This document shows positions 23,807 through 32,445 of a stretch of 53,546 bases of DNA, piece after piece; the first letter of the stretch is position 1; the number at the start of each line of letters is the position of its first letter. The translations under genes were made by a program, and so were the position numbers. This DNA comes from JAVWJP01 sp036638975. GTDB lineage: Bacteria > Bacillota > Clostridia > Oscillospirales > Ruminococcaceae. The stretch covers positions 1-53,546 of the forward strand of contig JAVWJP010000015.1 of the NCBI GenBank assembly GCA_036638975.1, written 5' to 3'. Below the pieces are notes generated by a model, which saw only the letters and a program-made list of their open reading frames with translations, searched no databases and was not told where the DNA came from.

Positions 23807-25933
23807 TTATACCGCGCTTAATGCTCCCTCGCGTTTTTTGCGGAAGTAAATTTGTTTTGCACAAAGAATACCTATAATTACAAGCCCTATAAGGTCTGTA
23901 AACCAGCCCGGGTCTATCATGCAAAGCCCGCCTACCACAAACAATATGCGTTCGTACCACATACACTTGTCTTGAACGTAGCCCGTAAGCCCGCCCGAAA
24001 CAGCGTACATTCCCAAAAGGGAGGTAATAACTATTTGGATAATACCAAAGAAGGTTACGTCCATCATCAGCATCTGCTGGTTAAACGCAAATATATACGG
24101 AACTATAAATGCGCCTATAGCTATTCGTGTGGCAGTAACGCCCGTCTTAAACGGGTCGCCCTTTGCAATTGCAGAGCCTGCCATTGCCGCCAGTGCCACA
24201 GGTGGGGTTATATCTGCCACTATGCCAAAGTAGAACACAAACAAATGCGCCGCTATAACAGGAATACCCATTGCCACAAGCGCGCCCGCGCATATTGTAG
24301 AGGTAATGAGGTAGTTTGCGGTTGTAGGCACGCCCATGCCCAGTATTATTGATGCCACCATCGTAAAGAACAGCATCAAAAGGACGTTGTCGCCCGCAAG
24401 ACCTTTAAGCCCGTTTGCGAGGTTAAGCCCCAAGCCTGTAAGGGTAACTATACCAACTATTATGCCGGCAACGGCACAGGCTATGGCAACGCCTAAAATA
24501 TTGCGTGCACCTGTTTCAAGCGCAGTTAAAATATCGCCGATGGTAAGACCGATTTTACGGCGAAATGCGCAAATAACAAGCCACAGAATACCTGCCATGG
24601 CAACACTGGGGAAGAACTGCACCCCCATTATAAGCGCCACCACAAAGGCAACACCGGGTATAAGCGCCCAAACACCAATGCTGTAAGCCGTAAGTGAAAA
24701 AAGAATGGCGCTAAGTGCCGCATATGTAGCGGTATAACCCACTATAAGCATATAAATCATAATAATCAGAGGAATAAGCAAATGTCCTCTTTCGCGGAAC
24801 ACTATACCCGCTTTAGGTATGTCCTTAACGTCCATGCCTTTAAGCCCTATTTTTTTAGCCTCAAGATGAACAGAAATAAGTATGCCTGAAAAATAAAGTA
24901 TAGCGGGGATAATTGCAGCCTTTACTACAGCCGCATACGGAATGCCGATAGTTTCTGCCATAAGGAACGCAGCCGCACCCATTATAGGAGGCATAAGCTG
25001 CCCGCCGGTTGATGCAGATGCTTCTACAGCACCGGCAAACTCTGGCTTATAGCCTAGTTTTAACATTGCGGGTATGGTGAAGCTGCCTGTAGAAACAGTG
25101 TTGGCAACAGAGCTGCCCGAAACTGTGCCTTGCAGCGCCGACGATATTACGGCAACCTTTGCCGGACCACCCGCAAAACGCCCTGCTATAGAGTTTGCAA
25201 GGTCTATAAACAGCTTGCCGACGCCTGTTTTCTCAAGGAATGCTCCAAAGAGAATAAACAGGAATATAAATGTTGAGCTTACGCCTATAGGTGTGCCGAA
25301 AACGCCGCTGGTGGTAAAAAACAGGTGGTTTGCCACACGCTCTATACTGTAGCCGCCATGCCACAAGAAGCCCGGCATATACGGTCCCATAAGTGCGTAA
25401 AGTATAAACACCGACGCCACTATAAGTATAGGCACGCCTACAACGCGGCGGCAAGCCTCCATAACGCCCAATATACCTATTATTGCGATTATAAACTGAA
25501 TAGAGCTGTAGTTACCTATGTTATTCACCAAATAATTATAGTCAAAGGTAATGTACATAGTGGCACCGGTTGCCACAACAGCCAATATCCAGTCGTACCA
25601 CGGAATAATATCTTTGCGCCCGCCTTTTTTTGCGGGGTAAAGCAAAAATACCAGTAATATTGCAAAGGAAAGGTGAATTGAACGAAGCATCTGTGTTGGA
25701 ACAACTGCAAATATAGCGGTAAAAAGCTGGAACAGCGAGAACATAATGAGAATTGCCGAAATCATCACGCTAAGCCCGCGCGGCAGCTTGGTGCGGTATG
25801 ATGATTCTTTATCGTACTTTTCCAGCACCGCTTCTGCCTGCAAACGTGCAATTTCTTCTTCCGAAAGCCCCGTGGTGTCAATTTGTAGCAATTCCTCCGG
25901 CTCTGTCTTTTTCTTGCTCTTAAAAAGTGTCAT
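23807..25933 (-). CDS. TRAP transporter permease, fused 4TM/12TM (TAXI type)
   Basis: A 708-residue inner-membrane protein in which the small (DctQ-like) and large (DctM-like) TRAP subunits are fused, as in TRAP-TAXI systems. After a charged cytosolic start (FKSKKKTEPEELLQ) come many hydrophobic segments across the whole length. Conserved DctM-type pieces include ALQGTVSGSSVANTVSTGSF, GGQLMPPIMGAAAF and ILGMGVPTTANYL. It imports an organic solute, probably with Na+, delivered by the TAXI binding protein encoded upstream. The substrate cannot be read from sequence. It is the last gene of the operon. Confidence 0.93.
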   Translation of the reverse strand: MTLFKSKKKTEPEELLQIDTTGLSEEEIARLQAEAVLEKYDKESSYRTKLPRGLSVMISAILIMFSLFQLFTAIFAVVPTQMLRSIHLSFAILLVFLLYPAKKGGRKDIIPWYDWILAVVATGATMYITFDYNYLVNNIGNYSSIQFIIAIIGILGVMEACRRVVGVPILIVASVFILYALMGPYMPGFLWHGGYSIERVANHLFFTTSGVFGTPIGVSSTFIFLFILFGAFLEKTGVGKLFIDLANSIAGRFAGGPAKVAVISSALQGTVSGSSVANTVSTGSFTIPAMLKLGYKPEFAGAVEASASTGGQLMPPIMGAAAFLMAETIGIPYAAVVKAAIIPAILYFSGILISVHLEAKKIGLKGMDVKDIPKAGIVFRERGHLLIPLIIMIYMLIVGYTATYAALSAILFSLTAYSIGVWALIPGVAFVVALIMGVQFFPSVAMAGILWLVICAFRRKIGLTIGDILTALETGARNILGVAIACAVAGIIVGIVTLTGLGLNLANGLKGLAGDNVLLMLFFTMVASIILGMGVPTTANYLITSTICAGALVAMGIPVIAAHLFVFYFGIVADITPPVALAAMAGSAIAKGDPFKTGVTATRIAIGAFIVPYIFAFNQQMLMMDVTFFGIIQIVITSLLGMYAVSGGLTGYVQDKCMWYERILFVVGGLCMIDPGWFTDLIGLVIIGILCAKQIYFRKKREGALSAV

Positions 25934-26005
25934 TAAATACCTCCATTCAAAGCTTATTTTTAACTGTAAAAAACTTTAAACTCTCAAATTTTTATATGTA
26001 TGCCG

Positions 26006-26536
26006 CTACATAAGCCTGCCATAATATAATATTTGCAAAAAAGAAAAACGCCTAAGCTTAAAGCAAAGGTCGGTCTGCTCGCCCACAAGCTCTTTTAACC
26101 TAAGCTCGCGCCCCCTGTAAAGAAGATAATGGTCGGCATAAGTACCCGTAAATTTATGTATTTCATCTTTTTCAAGGTCTATTCCGTCTATATATATGCC
26201 ATCGGGTGTTTCGGTAAAAGTTGCTCCCTCGCCCACTTCATCTGCCGAAGCGGGCATACCCGCCCCAAAGGACCGGTAAAGTGACGAGCGTATAGTTATA
26301 GTTTTTCCCGTGCGCTCCATGGTATCTACAACAGGAGAGCGGTTTACCGAGTGCATAAAACGGATTGAAAACTGCTCGCCGTCTTTAAGCGGCAGCGCAC
26401 AAACAGTGCCCTGTTCTTCTGTAGAAAGCGACAGGCAGGTGCAAAACGGCAAAAGCAAAAGCCCTGCCGTCAGCAATAAAAGTAAAATGAGGGCGGGCAA
26501 GAAGCGGCCGCCCTCGCATTTCTTAAAAACTTTCAA
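26006..26536 (-). CDS. DUF1850 protein of the TRAP-TAXI operon
   Basis: A 176-residue protein with an N-terminal membrane segment (ALILLLLLTAGLLLLPFC) and a DUF1850-like body (FSIRFMHSVNRSPVVDTME, the family's HSV pattern). DUF1850 genes very often sit between the TAXI binding protein and the fused permease, as here. The role is unknown but is likely to support uptake or assembly at the membrane. It starts 3 bases after the binding-protein stop, so translation is probably coupled. Confidence 0.85.
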   Translation of the reverse strand: MKVFKKCEGGRFLPALILLLLLTAGLLLLPFCTCLSLSTEEQGTVCALPLKDGEQFSIRFMHSVNRSPVVDTMERTGKTITIRSSLYRSFGAGMPASADEVGEGATFTETPDGIYIDGIDLEKDEIHKFTGTYADHYLLYRGRELRLKELVGEQTDLCFKLRRFSFLQILYYGRLM

Positions 26537-26539
26537 GCT

Positions 26540-27487
26540 TTATAATACGCCTTTTTCTTTGTAATATTTTGCCGCGCCCGGGTGAATATCAATAGAGATG
26601 CTCTTAACTGCGCCCTCTAATGTTACTTCTTTGCCCTTTGCGTGTGCTTCAAGCTGAGGCTTGTTTTCAAAAAGCGATTTTGTTATGTTGTAAATAAGTG
26701 TTTCATCGGCATCTTTAGAGCAGATAAGTGTTGCCATAACCGCCAAGGTATGCCCGTCTTCTTCTGTATTGTAAACGTCCTTTTTAATATCAACTTTGCC
26801 ATAGAAGGGGTATTTAGCTATCATAGCGTCTGCCTGTGCAGGCTCTATTGATATAACTTTTATTTTGCGGGTTGTAGAAAGCTCTTGTATAGCTGTGTTT
26901 GGTACACCTGCTACGCAGAAGAACCCTTCAATTTGTTTATCCTGAACCGCCTGGCTGGATTCTTTAAACGAAAGATGACGTGCATCAATGTCGTTAAAGG
27001 TCATTCCATAGGCTTCAAAGGTTTGTATAGCATTTGTTTCTACGCCGGAGCCTGCATCGCCTACAGATATTGCTTTGCCCTTCATGTCTGCAATTGTGTT
27101 GATGCCGGAATCAGCGGCAACTACTATCTGTACAACCTCGGGGTACAGGGTGGCAACGGTTGCAAGGTTTGTCATTGCACCGTCTTTTGCAAATGTATTT
27201 ATGCCTTGATAGGCATAAGAAAGAACGTCATTTTGTACAATGCCCAGTTGAGCCTCGCCTTTATTTACAAGACGGCAGTTTTCACCCGAAGCACCCGAGG
27301 TATTTGCAACAGCCTTTACTTTATCAACGTTATCGGTAATAACCTGCGCAATAACACCGCCAAATGCGTAATAAGTACCGGATTCTCCGCCGGTGGTAAG
27401 CTTAACAGCCTTTTGTGCCGAACCTCCGCAGGCACATAAGCCCAACGCAAGTGTTGCCACCAGAAGTATTGATATAATTTTCTTCAT
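26540..27487 (-). CDS. TAXI-family TRAP transporter solute-binding lipoprotein
   Basis: A 315-residue extracytoplasmic binding protein. The lysine-rich start, hydrophobic stretch and lipobox (LGLCAC) mark a lipoprotein. The mature part begins with the TAXI pattern VKLTTGGESGTYYAFGGVIA and contains GKAISVGDAGSGVETNA and FFCVAGVPNTAIQEL, typical of the family. It captures the solute for the fused permease. First gene of the three-gene operon, with ggaggg before the ATG. Confidence 0.95.
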   Translation of the reverse strand: MKKIISILLVATLALGLCACGGSAQKAVKLTTGGESGTYYAFGGVIAQVITDNVDKVKAVANTSGASGENCRLVNKGEAQLGIVQNDVLSYAYQGINTFAKDGAMTNLATVATLYPEVVQIVVAADSGINTIADMKGKAISVGDAGSGVETNAIQTFEAYGMTFNDIDARHLSFKESSQAVQDKQIEGFFCVAGVPNTAIQELSTTRKIKVISIEPAQADAMIAKYPFYGKVDIKKDVYNTEEDGHTLAVMATLICSKDADETLIYNITKSLFENKPQLEAHAKGKEVTLEGAVKSISIDIHPGAAKYYKEKGVL

Positions 27488-27541
27488 GTCATACCCTCCA
27501 ATTAATTTTTATTGCACTTTTACATGGAATCGCTTCACTTT

Positions 27542-27570
27542 ATAGTACACTAAATTAAGCAAAAATTCAA
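27542..27570 (-). promoter_or_regulatory. Promoter of the TRAP-TAXI operon
   Basis: On the minus strand TTGAAT (27570-27565), a 17-bp spacer and TACTAT (27547-27542) lie about 55 bases before the binding-protein gene. Confidence 0.55.
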
Positions 27571-27702
27571 GCTTTTTTTATCAGTTATACACAATTATCA
27601 TTTTTGTTCACATCTATTGGCTGAAAAACATAAAAGAACACAGCTTTGCTGCCGCCTACAGTATAATTATATGCAGACCCGCGGCGGTTAATTTCGCTAT
27701 TA

Positions 27703-27752
27703 AAAAAAACAAAAAGCCAAAGCCGTCTGCTTAACGGTTTTAGCTTTTTGTC
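27703..27752 (-). terminator. Terminator of the hisS-aspS operon
   Basis: A long imperfect stem (caaaaagccaaagccgt with acggttttagctttttg) followed by T-rich sequence lies just after the aspS stop on the minus strand. Confidence 0.75.
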
Positions 27753-27760
27753 TTAGGCTT

Positions 27761-29551
27761 TTATCCCTTTTGCTGTGGGTCTATTTTTATGCTAAGCTCA
27801 TTTAAAGATTTTTCTTCGACATTGCCCGGGCAGCCGCTCATAAGCTCACTTGCATTTTGTACCTTTGGAAAAGCTATAACATCGCGTATGCTGTCTTTCT
27901 CAAGCATAAGCATAACAAGCCTGTCAAGCCCAAAAGCCATTCCGCAGTGCGGAGGTGCACCGTACTTATACGCATCAATTAAGAAGCCGAATTTCTCCGC
28001 AGCGTCCTCGGGTGTAAAGCCAAGCGCCGCAAACATACGCTCTTGCAGCTCGGGGTCGTTTATTCTTACCGAACCGCCGCCAATCTCACAGCCGTTCATC
28101 ACCATATCGTAGGCTCTGGCAAGGCAGTGCTCCTTGTCCGTTTCCACCATGGATATATCCTCGGTTTTTGGCATTGTGAAGGGGTGGTGCTTCGCCATGT
28201 AGCGGTTTTCCTCCTCGCTGTACTCAAACAGAGGAAAGTCCGTCACCCAAAGTAAATCAAAGCTCCCTTTTTTTATAAGACCAAGACGGTTTGCAAGCTC
28301 TGTACGCAGTGCGCCAAGCGAGTCGTAGACAACACTGTTTTTGCTGTCTGCCACAACAAGCAGCACATCGCCTTTTTTGGCACCTAGCTTTTGTCGCAGT
28401 GCACTCTTTTCGTCCTCACTTAAAAACTTCTCAAAGCTCGAGGTTTCGGCATCATCGGTAATTCTTGTATAAGCAAGGCCTTTTGCGCGGTAGGTTTTAA
28501 CAAAATCGGTTAATTTATCAATCTCCTTGCGCGAAAGCTGTGCAGCACCGCCCTTTACGTTTATGCCGCGCACGCCTCCGCCCTCTGCTATAGCACCCGC
28601 AAAAACTTTAAACTCTGTGTTTTTCAATATGTCCGAAAGGTCGGTAAGCTCCATACCAAAACGCGTGTCGGGCTTATCAGAGCCGTAGCGGTTCATCGCC
28701 TCGCTGTAGGGCACACGCCGCAGCGGAGTTTGCACCTCAACATCAAGCACGTCCTTCATAACGCGCTTAATAAAGCCCTCATTCATTGTCATAATGTCGT
28801 CTTCCTCGGCAAAAGACATCTCAAGGTCTATCTGTGTAAATTCCGGCTGCCTGTCGGCGCGCAAATCCTCATCGCGGAAGCAGCGCGCAATCTGCATATA
28901 TCTGTCGAAACCGGAAAGCATTAAAAGCTGCTTGTAAAGCTGTGGAGATTGAGGCAAGGCATAAAACTTGCCCTCATGCACACGCGACGGCACCAAGTAA
29001 TCTCTTGCGCCCTCAGGTGTCGATTTTATAAGTATGGGGGTTTCTATCTCTAAAAACCTTTGCTCGTCATAATAATCTCTTGTAATTTTAACTATTTTAT
29101 GGCGAAGCTGTATGGTACGCTGCATTTCTGCGCGGCGCAAATCCAAATAGCGGTACTTTAAACGCAGCTCCTCTTTTACATTTGTGCTTTCGGTTATTTC
29201 AAACGGCGGAGTCTGTGCTTTGCCAACAACACGCAGCTCGCACACAAATATTTCTATTTTACCCGTTTTAATCTCATTATTAACAGCTTCTCTTGCGCGC
29301 ACAACGCCCTTTGCCATTACAACATATTCTCCGCGCAAAGCTTCTGCCTTTGCAAAAACCTCTCTGTTTGTTGCATCGTCGAAGGCAAGCTGCAAAAGCC
29401 CTGTTCTGTCGCGCAAATCTACAAAGATAAGGTTGCCCAGGTTACGTATTTTTTGAACCCAGCCCGCCACAACCACCTCTTTGCCTATGTTCTCGCTGTC
29501 AAGCTCTGTGCAGTAATGCGTTCGTTTAAGCCCATTCATAAGTTCCGCCAT
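27761..29551 (-). CDS. aspS: Aspartyl-tRNA synthetase
   Basis: A 596-residue class IIb synthetase that charges tRNA-Asp. The N-terminal OB-fold anticodon domain (VVAGWVQKIRNLGNLIFVDL) precedes the catalytic core. The core has motif 2 (ARCFRDEDLRADRQPEFTQ), the bacterial GAD insertion domain (about 300-420) and motif 3 (GLDRLVMLML) near the end. The GAD insert and length are normal for bacterial AspRS. ATG 29551 follows aggagat; the upstream ATG at 29572 is less likely. It lies 27 bases downstream of hisS, in the usual hisS-aspS operon. I see no T-box leader. Confidence 0.97.
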   Translation of the reverse strand: MAELMNGLKRTHYCTELDSENIGKEVVVAGWVQKIRNLGNLIFVDLRDRTGLLQLAFDDATNREVFAKAEALRGEYVVMAKGVVRAREAVNNEIKTGKIEIFVCELRVVGKAQTPPFEITESTNVKEELRLKYRYLDLRRAEMQRTIQLRHKIVKITRDYYDEQRFLEIETPILIKSTPEGARDYLVPSRVHEGKFYALPQSPQLYKQLLMLSGFDRYMQIARCFRDEDLRADRQPEFTQIDLEMSFAEEDDIMTMNEGFIKRVMKDVLDVEVQTPLRRVPYSEAMNRYGSDKPDTRFGMELTDLSDILKNTEFKVFAGAIAEGGGVRGINVKGGAAQLSRKEIDKLTDFVKTYRAKGLAYTRITDDAETSSFEKFLSEDEKSALRQKLGAKKGDVLLVVADSKNSVVYDSLGALRTELANRLGLIKKGSFDLLWVTDFPLFEYSEEENRYMAKHHPFTMPKTEDISMVETDKEHCLARAYDMVMNGCEIGGGSVRINDPELQERMFAALGFTPEDAAEKFGFLIDAYKYGAPPHCGMAFGLDRLVMLMLEKDSIRDVIAFPKVQNASELMSGCPGNVEEKSLNELSIKIDPQQKG

Positions 29552-29578
29552 TTTTCTATCTCCTATCAGCAATTGTTT

Positions 29579-30877
29579 TTAAGCGTTTTCATTTTCTTCC
29601 GCAACCACAGCTGCGTAATTGTCATATATATATTCGGCAAGCTCATTAAAAGACACCTTGTCCGCCTTGCCGCTCGACATATTTTTTACGGTGGTTTTTC
29701 CCTCTGCAAGCTCATTGTCGCCAAGTATGCAGCTAAAACGGCTGCCCAGCTTGTCGGCATACTTCATTTGCGCCTTTACACTGCGCCCGCTTACATCGCA
29801 CTGCGCATACAACCCCTCCTGCCTAAGCGCATTTGTAAGTGCAAATGCTTTAACAGATGCCTCCTCGCCTATACTTCCGATATATATAGCGCAGCTGTTC
29901 TGCTGTGGGTACTCGCAGCCGCTTTTGTCCATAACGCTTAAAAGACGCTCTATTCCCATTGCAAAGCCTACGCCCGCAAGCGCCTGCCCGCCAAGCTGCT
30001 CAACAAGCCCATCGTAGCGCCCGCCCCCGCAAACAGTGCCCTGTGCGCCTATGTTTTCGGACACAAATTCAAACACTGTTTTTGTATAATAATCAAGCCC
30101 GCGCACTATACTCGCGTTTACTATATACGGTATATTCAAAGCATCAAGGCGCTTTTTTACGCCTTCAAAATGCTCGCGGCAATCATCACAAATATAGTCG
30201 AGCACGCGCGGCGCAGCCGCCGCAAGCTTTGCACAATCGGGGTTTTTGCAGTCAAGTATTCGCATAGGGTTTTTGACAAGACGTTCGGTACAGGTCTGGC
30301 AAAGCTCGCCCGTATGCTCCGCAAAATATTCGGCAAGCCTTTTGTGGTATTCTGCGCGGCATACAGGGCAGCCTATTGAATTAAGCTCAAGCCTAAGCTC
30401 TTTTATACCCAGCGTGTCAAATATCTCGTGCACCATGGCTATTACCTCGGCATCACACGCGGGGGAATCAGAGCCATAAACCTCTGCACCAAACTGGTGG
30501 AACTCACGAAGCCTGCCCGCCTGAGGTTTTTCGTACCTGAAGCAATTTATAAGATAGCTTATTTTTAATGGGAGTGCACTGTTAAACAGACCGTTTTCTA
30601 TGGCGGCGCGCGCCATACCCGCAGTGCCCTCCGGACGCAAAGTTATAGAGCGGTTTCCCTTGTCATTAAACGTATACATCTCTTTTTGCACAACGTCTGT
30701 GGTGTCACCTACCGAACGACTAAAAAGCTCGGTATGCTCGAAGGTAGGTGTGCGCAGCTCGGCGAAGCCGTAAAGCCGCGATATCTCCATCAGCAGCTCC
30801 TCAACATACTGCCATTTGTAGCTGTCCTGCGGCAAAATATCCTGTGTGCCCTTAGGCGCCTGTGTTAAAAGTGGCAT
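29579..30877 (-). CDS. hisS: Histidyl-tRNA synthetase
   Basis: A 432-residue class II synthetase that charges tRNA-His. The start APKGTQDILPQDSYKW, motif 2 region (NCFRYEKPQAGRLREFHQFG), the His-A motif (RGLDYYTKTVFEF) and motif 3 (GFAMGIERLL) are all present, with the C-terminal anticodon-binding domain after about residue 330. Cys residues in ELNSIGCPVCRAEY and the later CxxC pairs match Firmicute forms. ATG 30877 follows ggagaaa. First gene of the pair with aspS. Confidence 0.97.
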   Translation of the reverse strand: MPLLTQAPKGTQDILPQDSYKWQYVEELLMEISRLYGFAELRTPTFEHTELFSRSVGDTTDVVQKEMYTFNDKGNRSITLRPEGTAGMARAAIENGLFNSALPLKISYLINCFRYEKPQAGRLREFHQFGAEVYGSDSPACDAEVIAMVHEIFDTLGIKELRLELNSIGCPVCRAEYHKRLAEYFAEHTGELCQTCTERLVKNPMRILDCKNPDCAKLAAAAPRVLDYICDDCREHFEGVKKRLDALNIPYIVNASIVRGLDYYTKTVFEFVSENIGAQGTVCGGGRYDGLVEQLGGQALAGVGFAMGIERLLSVMDKSGCEYPQQNSCAIYIGSIGEEASVKAFALTNALRQEGLYAQCDVSGRSVKAQMKYADKLGSRFSCILGDNELAEGKTTVKNMSSGKADKVSFNELAEYIYDNYAAVVAEENENA

Positions 30878-30958
30878 AGTTTTCTCCAATCGTAAAATTA
30901 TTATAGCAAAACACTTATATAGTAAGCGTACTTAACCTATAAGCAGAAGCGCTGTTAC

Positions 30959-31008
30959 AAAAAATGCCCGCCAAGCCGCACCCTTTGGTGTACTCAGCAG
31001 ACATTATT
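30959..31008 (-). terminator. Terminator downstream of mgsA
   Basis: A long G-U-containing stem (atgtctgctga... with ...ggcgggcat on the minus strand) is followed by tttttt. It would end the mre-minD-mgsA transcript. It lies before the hisS promoter region. Confidence 0.7.
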
Positions 31009-31058
31009 ATATTACTTTACAGCATAATTGTAAACATATAAATGATTTTTCGCTGCAC

Positions 31059-31478
31059 TTAGCGCAGTGTAGCACCCGCTTTTGGGTTTACTATATTGCG
31101 CCAGTCGAGGTCGCCACGCTCAAGCGCGTGCACAAGAGCCTCGGCAGTAGCTATATTTGTTGCCACAGGTATATTATGAACATCACACAGGCGCAAAAGC
31201 TGTGCTTCGTCTATGTCGTTGGATTTTGCCGTAAGCGGGTCGCGGAAAAACATGAGAAGGTCAATTTCATTACAGGCAATGCGCGCCGCTATCTGCTGGT
31301 CGCCGCCTTGTCCACCGCTTAAAAACCGTAATATTTCAAGCCCTGTTGCGTCCGAAACCGCCTTTGCCGTAGTACCTGTACCGCAAAGCGTGTGGTGGCT
31401 TAATATACCGCAATATGCTATGCAAAACTGCACCATAAGTTCCTTTTTAGAGTCATGCGCCGTAATCGCTATATTCAC
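31059..31478 (-). CDS. mgsA: Methylglyoxal synthase
   Basis: A 139-residue enzyme that converts dihydroxyacetone phosphate to methylglyoxal plus phosphate, a bypass of lower glycolysis. The start IAITAHDSKKELM, the phosphate-binding loop CGTGTTAKAV and the catalytic LSGGQGGDQQIAARI are visible. Length is typical. It follows minD by 36 bases on the same strand; mgsA behind the mre/min cluster is a familiar clostridial order. Confidence 0.95.
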   Translation of the reverse strand: MNIAITAHDSKKELMVQFCIAYCGILSHHTLCGTGTTAKAVSDATGLEILRFLSGGQGGDQQIAARIACNEIDLLMFFRDPLTAKSNDIDEAQLLRLCDVHNIPVATNIATAEALVHALERGDLDWRNIVNPKAGATLR

Positions 31479-31514
31479 TCTCTCTACCTCCGTTATATAA
31501 ATATGTAATCATCA

Positions 31515-32252
31515 TTAACAAAATGCCAGTTCGACAAATTCGCCCTTAATGCGCCTTGCAATGTTGCATAGTGCCACACCCGCCAAAAAGCCTGAGCGCA
31601 GCACCTGCCCCTGTGAAAGTGTTTTTATCATCTTTTGCTCATACGGCACTACGCCGATAAGCGGCTCGCATACTGTATCAATCACAACATCAAGGTTTGG
31701 CAAGGCATCAAGCCTGCCATGTACTGTGCTAACCTTGTTTATTATTATACGCTGCCTTAAAAGCCCCAATTCATCAAGGTAGTCTGACAATATACGACCG
31801 TCGCGCACCGAGATAGGGTCCGGCGTGACAACAAGAACCGCAAGCTGAGAAACTGCGGCGATATCTGCAAACTGTCTGCCAAAGCCCGATGGTGTTTCTA
31901 TTAAAATATAGTCGTAATAATTTGCCAGCCCCTTACACAGCCTGGCCCAAAGCCTTGACGAATATACCGCCTCCGGGGTTAATGCCGCCGGCATCATAAA
32001 AAGATTCTCTGAAAGAGGGGATTTGTATATAGCCTTTATAGGCTCGCAGCGTCCGCTTAAAACATCAGAAATATCGTGCACTGTACTGCCGCTTACGCCA
32101 AGCATAATGTCAAGGCAGCGCAAGCCGCTGTCCATCTCCAACACCAACACCTTGCTGCCCAGCCGTGCCAAATGATATGCAACTCCGGCGCAAACAGATG
32201 ATTTACCGACGCCGCCCTTGCCGGAGGTTATCATAATAATTTTAGCAGTCAT
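31515..32252 (-). CDS. minD: MinD-like septum-site ATPase
   Basis: A 245-residue P-loop ATPase of the MinD/ParA family. The deviant Walker A motif GKGGVGKSS is at residues 11-19, and VLEMDSGLRCLDIMLG and IIETPSGFG-like segments (seen as LIETPSGFGRQ) follow. The C-terminus (NIARRIKGEFVELAF) could form the short membrane-targeting helix. MinD places the division site by acting with MinC at the membrane. No minC or minE gene is seen in this cluster, so MinD may act with a partner elsewhere or with a different effector. Compared with classic MinD the usual DxDxGLRN motif reads MDSGLRC. Confidence 0.88.
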   Translation of the reverse strand: MTAKIIMITSGKGGVGKSSVCAGVAYHLARLGSKVLVLEMDSGLRCLDIMLGVSGSTVHDISDVLSGRCEPIKAIYKSPLSENLFMMPAALTPEAVYSSRLWARLCKGLANYYDYILIETPSGFGRQFADIAAVSQLAVLVVTPDPISVRDGRILSDYLDELGLLRQRIIINKVSTVHGRLDALPNLDVVIDTVCEPLIGVVPYEQKMIKTLSQGQVLRSGFLAGVALCNIARRIKGEFVELAFC

Positions 32253-32445
32253 GTCTACCCGATGCCCCTTTTAAATAAGTGCGCCAATGCCCAATACGAT
32301 ATACAATGCCATTGTATCACAAAAGCACACAAAATCAAAGTAGCTTTTTATAAATAATTGGTCAAAGCGGCAATTTTTTTGCTTTATTTTTATTTTTTTA
32401 TTCTATACCTGCCTATGCCAATGCTTTTACCGCGTTTACTGCCGG

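Noticed and set aside
30878..30958. T-box leader for hisS-aspS
   Set aside because: The gap is too short, and no T-box sequence or specifier stem is visible.
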